This document shows, piece after piece, positions 1 to 10,199 of a DNA stretch of 64,000 nt; position 1 is the stretch's first letter; every line of letters begins with the position of its first letter. Below the pieces are notes generated by a model. That model did not search any database, was not told the DNA's origin, and worked only from the letters and a program-made list of their open reading frames with translations. Made by a program: the position numbers and the translations under genes. The stretch lies in assembly GCA_006384855.1 (NCBI GenBank), contig VCJN01003372.1:124001-188000 (forward strand). Direction: 5' to 3'. Source of the stretch: Tetraselmis striata. Taxonomy: Eukaryota; Chlorophyta; Chlorodendrophyceae; Chlorodendrales; Chlorodendraceae.

Positions 1-519
1 GGTCTCGGAGTAGATGAAGCACGCCTTGCTGTCCGAGTTCCATGTCATCCAGGTTCCATCCTCTGCATAAAGCTTAGAGTTGTCGCCCGAGACAGCTCCA
101 TCGATGATTGACATGCAGGTGTCGAAGGCGCCGTCGTAGTGCTTCGGGCAATCTCCCGGAGAGTCCCCCGAGCAACCCTCGACGCGGTCCCCTTTGTGGA
201 TTTTCACGGGCTCCTTGCCGCTCTTCGGCTTGCACCCGAGGTTGAGCGCCGCGATCCACGTGTAGTCTTGATCAGGGAATTGCGCGCAGTTGTTGTCGGG
301 CTTTTCTCCGCTCTTGTATTTGGATTCAGGAAATTCGCTGCCCTGGAACTTCACCCACTTGGCCTTGTCATGACTATGCAACAGCCCTCGGCGGTAGTGA
401 CCGCTCGCAGCAGCAGCGATATGACTGCCGTCGAGCGCAAGCACGAGGCCCAGCAGCAACACTGCCGCAGTGCAAGCAGAAGACTTTCGCCGGGACCATG
501 GCGGGTCCGAGCTGTTGAG
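1..519 (-). CDS. secreted Cys-rich protein, partial (3' end outside window)
   Basis: A minus-strand frame stays open for 173 codons from a stop just upstream (520-522) to the window edge. It begins with a basic stretch followed by a hydrophobic core (AAVLLLGLVLAL) and a small-residue cleavage-like region (AAAASG), which looks like a signal peptide. The mature part is acidic and rich in Lys, Asp and Gly, with at least six spaced cysteines (NCAQF, LGCK, EGCS, GDCP, DTCM, KACF), so disulfide bonds are likely. No ATG lies between the upstream stop and the signal peptide, and the frame opens right after CCAATTAG, so this is probably a second exon with the start codon in an exon further right. I do not recognise the family. 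An extracellular or cell-wall protein is likely. The gene runs off the left edge. Confidence 0.5.
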
Positions 520-604
520 CTAATTGGATCAGAGAAGCTGTTGTCCGACAGGGACTGAGTGAAGATGTCGAAGGCGACGAGTCCGCCGATGCCGGGACGA
601 GGGC

Positions 605-626
605 GGGGGGGGGGGGGGGGGGGGGG
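605..626. repeat. poly-G tract, one of many G/C homopolymers in the window
   Basis: An uninterrupted G run of about 22 bases. Similar G or C runs lie near 3130-3150, 3560-3594, 5930-5952, 8050-8072, 8398-8412, 10379-10399, 22247-22272, 23015-23034 (C), 24498-24519 (C), 26087-26101, 38237-38249 (C), 48272-48290 and 52602-52620. Several are in introns of RSP4/6, CLN3 and the sulfotransferase gene. Tract lengths may be unreliable because such runs are hard to sequence. Confidence 0.9.
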
Positions 627-896
627 TCGTCGGCAGGAAGCTTCGTTAACAGTGTAGTGTTCTACTGTATCTGTGGAGAGCAGCTTGGTGGAATGATGTT
701 CTGGTGATTGTGCGAAACCTTGCTACGTTTATGTGGCACCTGGAGAGCCAGCCTGCGATGCGCCAGGCCATCGGCTGGGAATGGCGACTGCCAAAACAGG
801 ACGACAAATCAAATAGGACGCTCCGACGACGACGCTGCGGGCGCGGTGCTGCTTCGCTCCGGTTCACAGCAGCAGCAGCAGCTAGCTTCCGATTCG

Positions 897-976
897 ATAC
901 TACGAGCAGGTAGTATCTACGATATCGCCTTATTCTGCTGCTAGCTCATGTAATTAATTAATACTACGAGCAGGTA
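897..976 (+). mobile_element. 48-bp LINE-type 3'-end insertion with 16-bp target duplication
   Basis: The 16-mer ATACTACGAGCAGGTA occurs at 897-912 and 961-976. The 48 bp between them contain CTGCTAGCTCATGTAA followed by TTAATTA. The same terminal motif (as TTACATGAGCTAGC on the other strand) ends the insertions at 15951, 22522, 38569 and 52858, each with its own target duplication. This fits a strongly 5'-truncated non-LTR retrotransposon copy whose 3' end points right. The insertion-plus-duplication structure is seen directly; the LINE class is inference. Confidence 0.7.
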
Positions 977-1010
977 CCGGTACCGGGTACCAGTAGTACG
1001 ATGGGGAACT

Positions 1011-1035
1011 GCCCTTTTTGTAATTCACACCAGTA
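1011..1035. repeat. 25-bp dispersed repeat, identical at 63730-63754
   Basis: A 25-bp stretch with core TTTTGTAATTCACACC is identical at 63730-63754, and a shorter version (TGTAATTCACACCGGTAG) lies at 57541-57558. All three lie in element-rich, gene-free DNA, so it is probably a fragment or terminus of a repeat family. Confidence 0.6.
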
Positions 1036-1559
1036 GTACGAGGGCATTTTTGTACGATCGAGTCACGGCTTGCTCATCATGAGTAAACCGGTACGGCGTT
1101 TTTATTCAGGATGTTCCACCGCCCGTCGCGAGTATGATATACGCTGCACTAAGTACTGAAGTCCTACGATTTTCATCGAAATTCCAAATTCCAAACTGCC
1201 TCAATGGCTCCATGACCCCGGTAATTGCGTCTAGGGCCTAAGTTTTGGCTAGTCAATGGCTTACTTCTATCCGGAGTTATCAAGCCCCCCTTTTATTTTC
1301 GAGTCTTGCGTAACATACTGTATATGCTAATGATATATCACTGCAAATGTAACGAGTGAAAGAAAGTGCAAGGACCCGCCCAGGGGGCGACCTATGGTGA
1401 CATTTTGAGAGGGGAGCCTAGTCTGAGGGGGGTCCACGGTCCAATGTAGCACAATTTTGAGTCTAGAGTACTGGTGTGAATTACCAAAAGAGCAGTAACA
1501 AATCCACCAACTACTGCTAAAAGTAGTGCTGAAAGATCGGGGTGACCGCCCAGAAGTTT

Positions 1560-2370
1560 GAATCGGCCAAGGCAACATGAACTAGGGGGGCAAACTGTAC
1601 GTGGTCGATGGAGTCAGTGGTGCAGGAGACGCGCAATGCGGTGGTGCTCCGACACCTTAAGGAGCAGTACGCGCAAGACGTCGGGACCCCGTCGACGACC
1701 AGCGCGGCCTTTCTCGCGGTACACCTGCAGGGTAATGTTGTAATCGTCGACATGCACGTCCCGCACTCGGCAGAACACGCCACTAAGTCCCCTGACAAAG
1801 AACATGAAGTTGACAACCGAGGTCACGAGCGCTCGGAAGTTGGGCTGGTAGTCTGGGATGGGAGCATACACAATCAACGATGCTTGCGTGACGAAGCTGT
1901 AAGCGACATCAGCACGCAAGGGGGACTCGCAAAGGGGCAGCCGCCAGGTGGCGTTGCTGTAGCATGAGGCCACGACGAGCCGCATTAAGATGCAAGCTGT
2001 CCTTGGCAATCGGGTCGAGGTTGTGTAACTCAAAGAACGTGTTGATTGCGTACAATCATGTAGGGCTGCAACGACTTAGCCCCAATGCGGCTGCCCCCGC
2101 TCACCAATCCAAGCAACGTACCGGACGACAGTAGCAGTGGTCGCCTCAAGCGGGCTGATGTTCTCGGAGTCATGGCAGAACTCCGTGAACTGAGACAATC
2201 TGCCGGCGTAGATCTTGAATGGCTGAGCAGTGAGGGAGCTGGAGAGTAGGTCGAGGGTCCGTTGCTTGTGCTCGTCTGAGCCGAACGCGTCCTGCAGCCG
2301 AGACCGGAGTGAAGCAGCTTAAGGGGCGACATCTTCGGGCTCGTCAATTACATCAGTGCGGCGCTTGGCC
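1560..2370 (-). mobile_element. tyrosine-recombinase (YR) gene fragment of a DIRS- or Crypton-like element
   Basis: The minus strand shows the N-terminal core-binding domain of a tyrosine recombinase, with motifs such as YAGRLSQFTEFCHD, VVRYVAWIGERG and AKSLQPYM. The start of the catalytic domain follows (FMFFVRG and VRDVHVDDYNITLQV). The C-terminal HxxR box typical of the family was not seen here, but occurs in fragments at 30660-31095 and 59180-59560. The copy is broken in several places and is treated as a fossil. A gag-like fragment on the same strand at 6270-6971 could be the upstream part of the same element, but no reverse transcriptase was recognised between them, so DIRS versus Crypton is open. 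Confidence 0.65.
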
Positions 2371-2487
2371 GACATAGTGACAGAGGGACGGTTCATGTTA
2401 GCAAAGACTCGGTGGCAGCGGTTAGGTTTTCGGAGGTCGGCCGGTAGTTGATGGACTCACGGGTTTGCAACAACACCAGTACGGGTG

Positions 2488-2878
2488 ATAGAGGCGGAGT
2501 AACCACGACAAAAGCGCTAGCGGATCTGTTGCCAGTATGCGATATTTATCACATATATATGTACGAGTATCCATTACGGGTACCCGCACATAATGATACC
2601 GCTATTCGGTATATCATACGGGATCCGCATACGAGTATACTCGTACTTGTCGCTTACACTCCTACCCCTCTCAAAGAATCCGAATCGTCCCCTTCCACGC
2701 GCGAAGTTCATACATTATCATCCGTACACTTTGGTGAATGGCACCACAATGCGGAATCGAACCTGCGCGCTTCCGGGTCAGGCTCCGAGACCAAATGATA
2801 GAGGCGGAGTAACCACGACAAAAGCGCTAGCGGATCTGTTGCCAGTAAGTATGCGATATTTATCACATATATATGTAC
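2488..2878. repeat. 80-bp direct repeat flanking a 230-bp spacer
   Basis: About 75-80 bp starting TGATAGAGGCGGAGTAACC and ending in CACATATATATGTAC occur at 2488-2563 and again at 2798-2878, nearly identical apart from a short AAGT insertion. The spacer holds a segment (about 2581-2655) that recurs at 5578-5655 and starts ACCCGCACATAATGATAC. The whole stretch looks like nested or rearranged repeat debris; no gene is seen. Confidence 0.7.
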
Positions 2879-3007
2879 TAAGCGGCGCTTCGCGCCGGGG
2901 ATTTGTGGAGGTGCCCCTACCTCTTGGGTTGAGCGTGGTGCGGGATTTGTCAGTAATTTATATTTTTCAAAAGAGACGTATTATTTTGTAAAACAGATTA
3001 AATCTGC

Positions 3008-3160
3008 AAGCCGCGTAAAAGCGGGCCGCTGACTACTGGTGTACTACTCGGGTTGTATATTATGTAGGAAACCCCGCCTGCGGCGGGGGCGAAAACCCCC
3101 GCCTGGGGCGGGGGTTGGGGGGGTGAGGGGTCTGGCGGGGGGGGGGGGGGGCCGCCCCCC
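3008..3160. repeat. G/C-rich inverted repeats beside a diverged hairpin terminus
   Basis: AAGCCGCGTAAAAGCGGGCC near 3012 resembles the hairpin terminus of the repeat family at 4517, 53403, 57378 and 58728. It is followed by back-to-back G/C inverted repeats (CCCGCCTGCGGCGGG and CCCCCGCCTGGGGCGGGGG) and a poly-G run. No coding signal. Confidence 0.4.
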
Positions 3161-3243
3161 CCCACCAGAATAAAATTCGAAAGTGCGGTCTCAAACAAGC
3201 ATTTTCGCTTTAGGTTTCGCCATTCTGGCTCCCAAAATGCAGA

Positions 3244-3406
3244 TTAAGGCATTAAGTTCGGGTTTTCAGCCAAATACGCGCGACGAATCTCGTCCCCCTC
3301 CATGCTCGCCACGAAACTGCGCTTGGCCACCTCGGCCTTGCGCGCTTTCTCCTTGCACTTGAATTTACCATTCTTGTTGAGCTTGAGATGATCCATGACC
3401 TTGTCC
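3244..3406 (-). CDS. possible 3'-terminal exon of an unrecognised gene
   Basis: On the minus strand an acceptor (TTTCTCGCAG) opens a 54-codon frame ending in TAA. The peptide is basic and hydrophilic (KVMDHLKLNKNGKFKCKEK, then SMEGDEIRRAYLAENPNLMP), unlike the low-complexity junk frames nearby, so it may be a real last exon. A G/C-rich segment and a poly-C run (sense strand) lie upstream, as in introns of the recognised genes here, but no upstream exon could be identified. Family unknown; an orphan exon or chance frame is quite possible. Confidence 0.3.
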
Positions 3407-3609
3407 CTGCGAGAAACTGGTGAGGGCAGTGGGGGAAACGCCACCGATTCGTGTCTGGATCGTGGCGAATATCCTCCAGTCGCCCAGGGCGACCGCCCCC
3501 ATCGCCCGGCATGCGCGCTGCGCCGATGAGTGGCGACGGTCTAGACAACTCGCATGCTAGAGGGGGGGCGGGGGGGGGGGGGGGGGGGGGGGGGTGCGCC
3601 AACGTGTTA

Positions 3610-4490
3610 TGATAGTATCTATTGTTCGTAGCCCCGTAGAGATCGCTGTGTGGGCGAGCTGCGACACCTGCCGGGGCCTGGGCTGCGACACGACTGCTGC
3701 TACGACGGTGGTACCCGGTACGCGGCTTATCGCGCTGCTCCCCCCCCCCAGCTGGCGCTGTTCAACATCATATATGCTAGCGCGCCCTGCTCCACCTGCA
3801 GTTGGACTGCGCCCGGGCGGTGGGACGCTGGGCAGTAAAGCAGAAAGTACTCGACCTACTCTTGGACAATGCAACTGGACTGCACGGAGGGGTCTGCAGG
3901 CGGCAGGCTCGGTCTGTAGGCCCCAAGCGCAGTCCAGTTTACAGATCCAGGGGGTTCAAATTAGTGTTCAGAGGGGTGTTCAAGGGGGCCAAAAGGCTTC
4001 GGGTGTGTATCGGTTTCATTACGCCCTTCAATGGCTGCCTGGGCCGGGGCTGGGCGTGACGGGGCGCCGGGAGGTGGGGTTCTGGGGGGCCGGGGGCCCT
4101 CGAGCGGAGTTCGTTATTGGGCGCCAAAGAAATTATTATATCATTATTAAGGATTAATTATATTATTATTGGATATATTATATAGAAATTACGTACATAT
4201 ACAGCTTAGAATGCAATATGAGCAGCGCCCGCCCCGGCGCGGGTCCTCTCGTGGACGTTCCTACATAATATACTCACTCTCGCCCCCCCGCGCCCCCCCC
4301 CCCCCCCCCGCGCCCCCCCGTCCTCGAGAACCCCCTGTTTCCCCCAAGGGTTCTGGAGGGCTCCAAAAACCCTCCTGCCCAGCGCATGCCTATACTACAT
4401 AATATACAGCCCGGGACTGTGCATTACAAAAAGGCCGGTACCCAACCCACCGCTAAAAGTTGTATTACCCCCAAAAAAAAAAAAAAAAAC
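3610..4490. other. gene-free stretch: GC-rich low complexity with a short AT-rich patch
   Basis: Mostly G/C-biased, Pro/Gly-coding low-complexity sequence with C runs (4296-4318). An AT-rich island at 4128-4200 is followed by an A run at 4472-4488. No frame with protein-like composition or recognisable motif was found. Confidence 0.5.
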
Positions 4491-4516
4491 AGCACTGCAA
4501 GATCAGCAATACAGTA

Positions 4517-4760
4517 CAAGCCGCCTACAGGCGGCCCGCATCCCGCACGAGGCCGCGCAGGTCGGGCCGGTCGTCAGGTCTACGGGGCGGGCACGCCGCG
4601 AATCGCCACGCCCGCCGCCTGTACCGGCACCGGACGCCGGACGCCGTCGTTCGACCGTCGCCCGTCCGTCGACGGACGCCGGGCCCCGGGTCGGCGGACT
4701 GCCCCCGCACCGCGGCGACCCCTTTTTACACCATCATGTTACAGCATATCCTCGGACCAC
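4517..4760 (+). repeat. GC-rich dispersed repeat with hairpin terminus
   Basis: It begins AAGCCGCCTACAGGCGGCCC, a short perfect stem-loop, and runs through about 240 bp of very CpG-rich sequence including CCGTCCGTCGACGGACGCCG. A homologous copy in the opposite orientation is at 53403-53645, and terminus-only copies are at 57378-57415 and 58728-58770. Conserved end plus dispersal suggests a non-autonomous mobile element. The superfamily is not identifiable by eye. Confidence 0.6.
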
Positions 4761-4927
4761 CGTGTATATAGTCGCTGTATAAATATAGAGGGCGAGTCTC
4801 GCTTGCTGATTCAGCAGTAAAAACGCGCTGCGGTACCGCGTTATTTTGGCGTTTTAGACGAATATATGACGTGCCTCGGCTAGAATACACGCGCATCCAT
4901 TCAGAATCTTGCCGTCTTCGGACCAGT

Positions 4928-5175
4928 GCCTAGAAATCAAACGCGCACAGATCGAACGTATGACGGTTCATTTACGAAGACGCAGCACAGGAGGACGGAC
5001 GGAGGACATTCGTGATTTTTGCAGTATGTTTCCGGTATAATTCACGATAGATCCGTCTTAGTCGCAGGATTTTTACGGACTGTGGTAGGAGTGCCTAGAA
5101 ATCAAACGAGCACAGATCGAACGTATAACGGTTCATTCACGAAGACGCAGCACACGAGGACGGAGGACGGAGGAC
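4928..5175. repeat. 75-bp direct duplication, 165-bp period
   Basis: A segment starting TGCCTAGAAATCAAACG and including CGAAGACGCAGCACA is present at about 4927-5000 and again at 5092-5168 with a few differences. Short GGACGGAGGAC tandem units follow each copy. No gene seen. Confidence 0.65.
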
Positions 5176-5285
5176 GGACGCCTAAAAATCCGTGATAAAA
5201 CCGTATTGTGACCGGTATCGATTCTCTCATATTCCAGGCGATTTCGGACGCGGCTCTCCTTTTCCGCCGCTCAACCCAATAGGGG

Positions 5286-5655
5286 AACGAGTATCCATTA
5301 CGGGTACCCGCACATAATGGCATCTTTCGCGGATGTGGCGAACGAACGTGATAGTTCACGTTATATCGTTCGGACATTAGGCGAGTGAAGTAAGCAGGTA
5401 AGTACAACGGCACTTACCTGCCAAGCCCCCGCACCGTTAACCCCGCACCCGGCATGGACACAGATATCCGAAACCCGGGGCGGAGATAGCAGTGAGGTTT
5501 ATAACCATCACCGCCGCCGGGAATCGAACACTGAGCCAACCGCATACGAAGCGAACGACTTAACGGGGTACTCGTCTAACCCGCACATAATGATACTGCT
5601 ATTCCGTATATCATACGGGATCCGCATACGAGTATACTCGTACTTGTCGCTTACA
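5286..5655. repeat. patchwork of dispersed repeat pieces
   Basis: Segment 5318-5412 (core GATGTGGCGAACGAACGTGA) recurs at 53668-53768 in the same orientation. Segment 5578-5655 recurs at 2581-2655. The short piece GAGTATCCATTACGGGTACC at 5290 also occurs at 2566. This indicates shared repeat families between 2-6 kb and 53-54 kb. Confidence 0.6.
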
Positions 5656-6269
5656 ACGGGTTTGCGGGGCTAGGTTCAGGTACGAGGGCCGCCCCGCGCG
5701 CCCTCAATGCTCGTAGCGCCTTTCACGCGCGTAACGTACACGCGCGAAGCTTGGTCGTTGCGAACCAGTTGTAACACGCAGTTTGACAACCGACTAGCGC
5801 AACGATGAGATGGTACGGGAGGCGGTTTGTTGAGCCGCCATGCGCAGGTGAGCCGCACTCGGCTGTAGTTGTAAGAAGCGCCAAACCGAGGAAGGTCTAA
5901 ATGAAGTCCGTAAGGTAGTGGGGGGGCGGGGGGGGGGGGGGGGGGGGGGGGGTCTTGTCCGGACACAAGACGCTCATCCCGTCGTTGAGCTTCTAGGGTT
6001 CGCCTTGCGGCGGCCACCGAAACGTGGCCTCGCAAAGAGCCAGCAACTCCGACGAAAGGCGCCCCACTCAGGTGGTGTACACCGTCAATCATGCTCACCT
6101 TCGCGGCCACGGCCCCCGCCCGTCACCACGCCCACGTCCACGCCCGCGTCATGCAGCCGGTGCCGCCACTCGAGCAGTAGCGGTAGCTTTTGCGCTGTTG
6201 GCAACTGTCGCCTCGAAGGCGCGACTCTTGTCGTCCTTCATTAGGTCCCCAAAAATAGCAGAACCCGTA

Positions 6270-6971
6270 TGCTATGAAGCAGGCTGAAAGTGTTGAGCTC
6301 GCAGCACGTCTAGAACGCCTTGATCACAGTGCACACGCTTGGCCTCGTTAAGCCTCCGTAAGAAGGCTAAACGAGAGCGAAACGCCTTGTCGATGGCTTC
6401 GGCGTGATTCCGAGCACGTGCGAGGTAGGGGGTGAATTATTGATTTGCAACAGGGACGTAGGGTAGCAGCTCGTCGAGAGCTACGAAAAGTGCGGCCATG
6501 TGGGCGCCGAAACACGTCGAAATCCAAAGATACTCCTCCTAGGCCGGCAGTCGCCGGTCATCCTGTTTGAGGTACTCGTTCGTTCTGTCGGTGCTCAGGG
6601 CGATGAGGCCAAGCACTCGGCTGGCCGGTCGAACGGCCTCGTAACCATACTCTGCTCGTTGGAGTAGCTCTAATACCGTGAGGTAGTCGTCCTCGTCACT
6701 CACGGATTTTGCTCCGACACGGCCGCTCTGGGGTAGCTCTAGCAAGTCGGGGCGCACTGCGGATGTCTTCCCCCGCCGCATGTCGGATGTCCTGCGATTC
6801 GCTGCCCGGAACCGGAGCCGTATGTGCTCCGTCTCCACCAACACGATCACGAGCCATCAACTGAGCCAACGCTGTCGCAAGCTCGCGCAGCAATGTAGAC
6901 TGGGCCTTCACGTCTGCTTGTAGCGATTAGAGTGTCGGCTCAACGACGGGTTCTTCTCGTCCATCTGACAT
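6270..6971 (-). mobile_element. gag-like ORF1 fragment of a retroelement (possibly YR type)
   Basis: Minus-strand reading begins MSDGREEPVVEPTL and continues with helical, charged, gag-like sequence: STLLRELATALAQLMARD, later RPASRVLGLIALSTDRTNEYLK, and finally RARNHAEAIDKAFRSRLAF. No zinc knuckle was seen. It lies on the same strand as, and about 4 kb upstream of, the YR fragment at 1560-2370, consistent with a gag-first, recombinase-last element. The reading is broken in a few places. The gag assignment is inference from position and composition. Confidence 0.4.
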
Positions 6972-6974
6972 GGT

Positions 6975-7760
6975 AACGCACGGACGTACGGATGAGAATT
7001 TCACACACGGGTGGTGAGCCGGGTGTGGCGGTCTTGAACAACCTGGGGTGACCTTGCAACAGGTTGCGAGACAGTTAATCGCTGCGTGTAACGCGGCGAA
7101 ACTGGAAGATGGCAGGCTCAGCTGTTATGGCTGCTTTTATGTCTACTAGTGCTGCTGCACCCAAAAAAGGGCGCAACGACAAGTGCCTAGTATCCCAAAC
7201 CACTGAGCAGCACGGTAGCCGAAAAGCGGTTAGGGAAAGGGAAGAAACCCCATAAACAAGTTTAGAACAGTTTTGGGTTTCCTGCTTCTCCTAGCGACTA
7301 CATTAAACCTAGGGGTGGGGCGGGGGAGGGCGTCGAGTCGGCCGCGCCGCCTCGTGCGCGCGCAATTATTCTTTATTTATTCTGGTCGCCCCCGGAAGAC
7401 CCGGACAATAATCCCGGACAAACTCCGTCACGGACGAAGACGATCCCGGAATAATAACGGAAAAATCCCGGAAAAATCCCCTCATCAAAGCGCACGGGCG
7501 GATGAAGACGAGGGATCGATCCCTTTGCCCAGACGAAGGGCGGCGGGGAAATAGACTGGGCTATTCGCAGCACCGCGCCGCGCAGCGCCGCGGCATGTGG
7601 ACATTCGCATGCCGCCCCCATCCGGCAGACTACCGAACGACGAGCAGCGGCCCGCGAGCGGCCGACACCAGACCCACCACGACGCCCGTCTCCGTTCCAA
7701 GCGACCTAACTCCTCCCTGCGCGCGTACAAAGCTTCGGGGGCGCGCGAGAGTCGGCCAAG
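6975..7760. other. spacer upstream of the RSP4/6 gene
   Basis: No gene recognised. The last 250 bp before the RSP4/6 start are GC-rich, with short repeated AAAATCCCGGA motifs near 7461-7480, and probably hold the promoter and 5' UTR. No clear TATA box was seen. Confidence 0.4.
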
Positions 7761-10041
7761 ATGGGGGGCACTATGGACGATAGCGCGATGGCGGAGGAGG
7801 CATACAACCAGGCGCTCTCCTTCCTGCAGCAGGCGAAGACCACGGAGGGCGCCTCCGTGTACGAGCACCTCACCGCCGTGCTGGGCAAGGTGAGCCCCCC
7901 TGGTCCCAGCCTGGCACCTCCCTTCCTCCGTCTTGAACGTGCCGTCCCGCCACGGATCACGCCGTACCCAGCACGGGCCGACTGCCGAGCGGGCCCGCTT
8001 TGGCGTGGTCGGCAGACGACATGCGGCGCACGAGCCCGCCGGGAGGTGGTGGGGGGGGGGGGGGGGGGGGGGAGGAGGAGGTTACTTTCGAGCCTCCGCG
8101 CACGCACGGGCAGTGCAAGGCACTGGGTACAAGTCCCCGACGCGGCGCCGCGGGCGCGGCGTTCTGAGCGCGGCGGCTGTGCGGCGCAGATTCTGGACGA
8201 GAAGCCGTCCAACGCGGTGGATGTGCTGGAGACATCCATTCTGATGAAGAAGACGGCATTCCGGGCCAAGGAAAACACGCCCCTCATCCCGCCAAAGGCA
8301 AGCCTCCCCCCCCCTTTCCCCCCCTCCCCGTGTGGCACCTGCTACTGAATGGCTGTCGTTGCGGATGAGCTGGGTAATACTGCAGGCCAAAGGGGGGAGG
8401 GGGGGGGGGGGAAGGGGGGCAATCGACAGCTGCGAGACATGTGCTGCCATACCTGGCACAGTGACACCGCGCGGGCTTCTGAGGTATGCTGCGGATGCAA
8501 CACAGGATCCTAAGGAGGCCGCCAAGACCGTGGCAGCCACCAACCTCTTTGTGTGAGTGATGGCGCCTGCCTTTGCCCCCCCCCCCCCCCACCCCCCTTC
8601 CCGCCGCTTTCCTCTCTCCTCGTGGGGGCGCCACCGGACTTGATATTTGTGTTAGTTGGATGGGTCACGCTACCCCTGACACGGCGCCCTGTCCGCGCTC
8701 CTCAGGGCCCCTGAGAACCAGATCGACCCCGAGACCGGCGAGCCTCGCGAGGCGGAAGCTCCCAACGAGGTGCGCCGCCACCGCTGCCCGCATCATGACC
8801 TGTCCTTCCCCGCAGCGCCCCCGCCGCTAGCCGCCCGTCATCCTAACCCCGCCGCCCACGCGACGCGCCGCGGGCAGTTTGAGTGCGAGGACTGCTGGCG
8901 CGACGCGCAGCTGTTTGACGCCGTGGGCACGGGCCTCGGCCTGGACGAGATGTACAACGTGATGCTGGCCGTGAAGCGGCTGGGCGAGGACCCCACCAAG
9001 GGCATCGCCACGGTGCGCTTCATGGGGAAGTTCCTGGGGCTCACGGCGGACTACTACGTCTTTGAGACGACCATGAACGAGCCGCCGGAGGAGGCGGAGG
9101 AGGGGGAGCTGCGTAAGTGCCCCCCCCCCCTTCCCCTTGCTGCGGTCGCGCTGTCTGCCATCGGCTGCAGGCGTTGCTTTCTCTTCCGATTGTGTGACGC
9201 TGAGCCGCTGTGGCTGGATGCGCTCGCCGCTGCAGCGGAGGGCGTGGCGCCGATGGAGGTCGGCACCGGCACCAACGGCTACATATACTGGGTTTGCAAC
9301 TACCTGGGCGGCCCCGTGACAATGCTGCCCAGCATCAAGCCCGCGGAGATCAAGGCGGCGCGCACCCTGAAGAAGTTTCTCACCGGCAAGCTGGACGCGC
9401 CGGTGTCCACCTTCCCGCCCTTCCCCGGCAACGAGGCCACCTTCCTGCGCGCGCAGATCGCGCGCATCGTGGCCACCACCGTCATCTGCCCCGCGGGCAT
9501 CTTCCAGGTGGGCGAGGAGGATGAGACCACGGTGGAGAAGGCGGAGGAGTACGAGCCGCTGCCCAGCACGGAGCTCCTGGTGAAGGAGAACTGGGTGCAC
9601 CGCTACCCGCACCTCAAGAAGCAGGGCCGGTGCGTGGTGTTCACCAAGGAGGTGGACGAGGAGGAGGAGGAGGAGGCGCCGGAGCCGACGGAGGAGGAGA
9701 GCGAGGAGGGGCCGGAGCTGCTGGCGACGCTGGAGGGCGATGCTCCCGTGGGCGACGGCGAGCCGTGGACGCCCGTCGCCGCCTCGTCCAACGAGAACGT
9801 CAAGTTCCAGGTGGCGGCCATGCGGAGCAACCTGTGGCCCGGCGCCGTGGCGGCCGCCAAGGGGGCGGACTTTGCCAACATCTACGTCGGCTGGGGCCTC
9901 AAGAACGCGCCCTTCACGCCGCAGCCGCCGCCGCCCGTCGCCACCGAGTTTGACATGGCGGCCATGGAATCGACCGAGCTGCCGCCCAAGCCGGAGCGCG
10001 AGGAGCCTCCCGCGGAGGATGAGGAGGAGCCGGAGGATTAA
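7761..10041 (+). CDS. RSP4/6: radial spoke head protein RSP4/6, six exons
   Basis: Radial-spoke head subunit of motile 9+2 flagella (RSP4/RSP6 family), part of the spoke head that signals between central pair and dynein arms. Exons: 7761-7889, 8190-8297, about 8484-8552, 8706-8769, 8878-9112 and 9236-10041, giving about 470 residues against roughly 460-490 for the family. Family motifs seen: an N-terminal helical region (YNQALSFLQQAK), LETSILMKKTAF, FECEDCWRDAQLFDAVGTGL, YYVFETTMNEPPEE, GYIYWVCNYLGG, FLRAQIARIVATTVICPAG and ENWVHRYPHLKKQGRCVVF, then an acidic tail (EEEPED). The start is the first ATG of the open exon; a second Met is four codons on. Intron 2 appears to use a GC donor (AAAG/GCAAGC). 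The exon 2/3 junction is off by one base in my reading, so that edge is uncertain. Introns contain G and C homopolymers. Confidence 0.93.
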
Positions 10042-10103
10042 ACTGCCCCCCTCCATTGCCCCCCTCGCCCCGCACTAGATGCCTACATAGACGCACAACT
10101 TAT

Positions 10104-10108
10104 TGTAA
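10104..10108 (+). promoter_or_regulatory. TGTAA poly(A) signal of RSP4/6
   Basis: TGTAA, the usual green-algal polyadenylation signal, lies 63 bases after the RSP4/6 stop codon in TTATTGTAATTC. Confidence 0.55.
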
Positions 10109-10161
10109 TTCTTGCCACCCGCATGAGCTAGCTGGGCGATATGCTAGCTGGAGCTGCTACC

Positions 10162-10189
10162 GAGAGAGGGAGAGAGAGAGAGAGAGAGA
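10162..10189. repeat. (GA)n microsatellite
   Basis: About 28 bp of GA dinucleotides with one GGG interruption, in or just after the RSP4/6 3' UTR. Confidence 0.9.
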
Positions 10190-10199
10190 TTGCATGAAT

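Noticed and set aside
3252-3874. Proline-rich minus frames
   Set aside because: Produced by the poly-G run at 3560-3594.
7273-7554. 93-codon plus frame upstream of RSP4/6
   Set aside because: Arg-rich low-complexity reading of GC-rich 5' flank; more likely promoter or UTR.
8827-10056. 409-codon minus-strand frame
   Set aside because: Antisense shadow of the GC-rich RSP4/6 coding region; Leu/Arg-rich with no motif.
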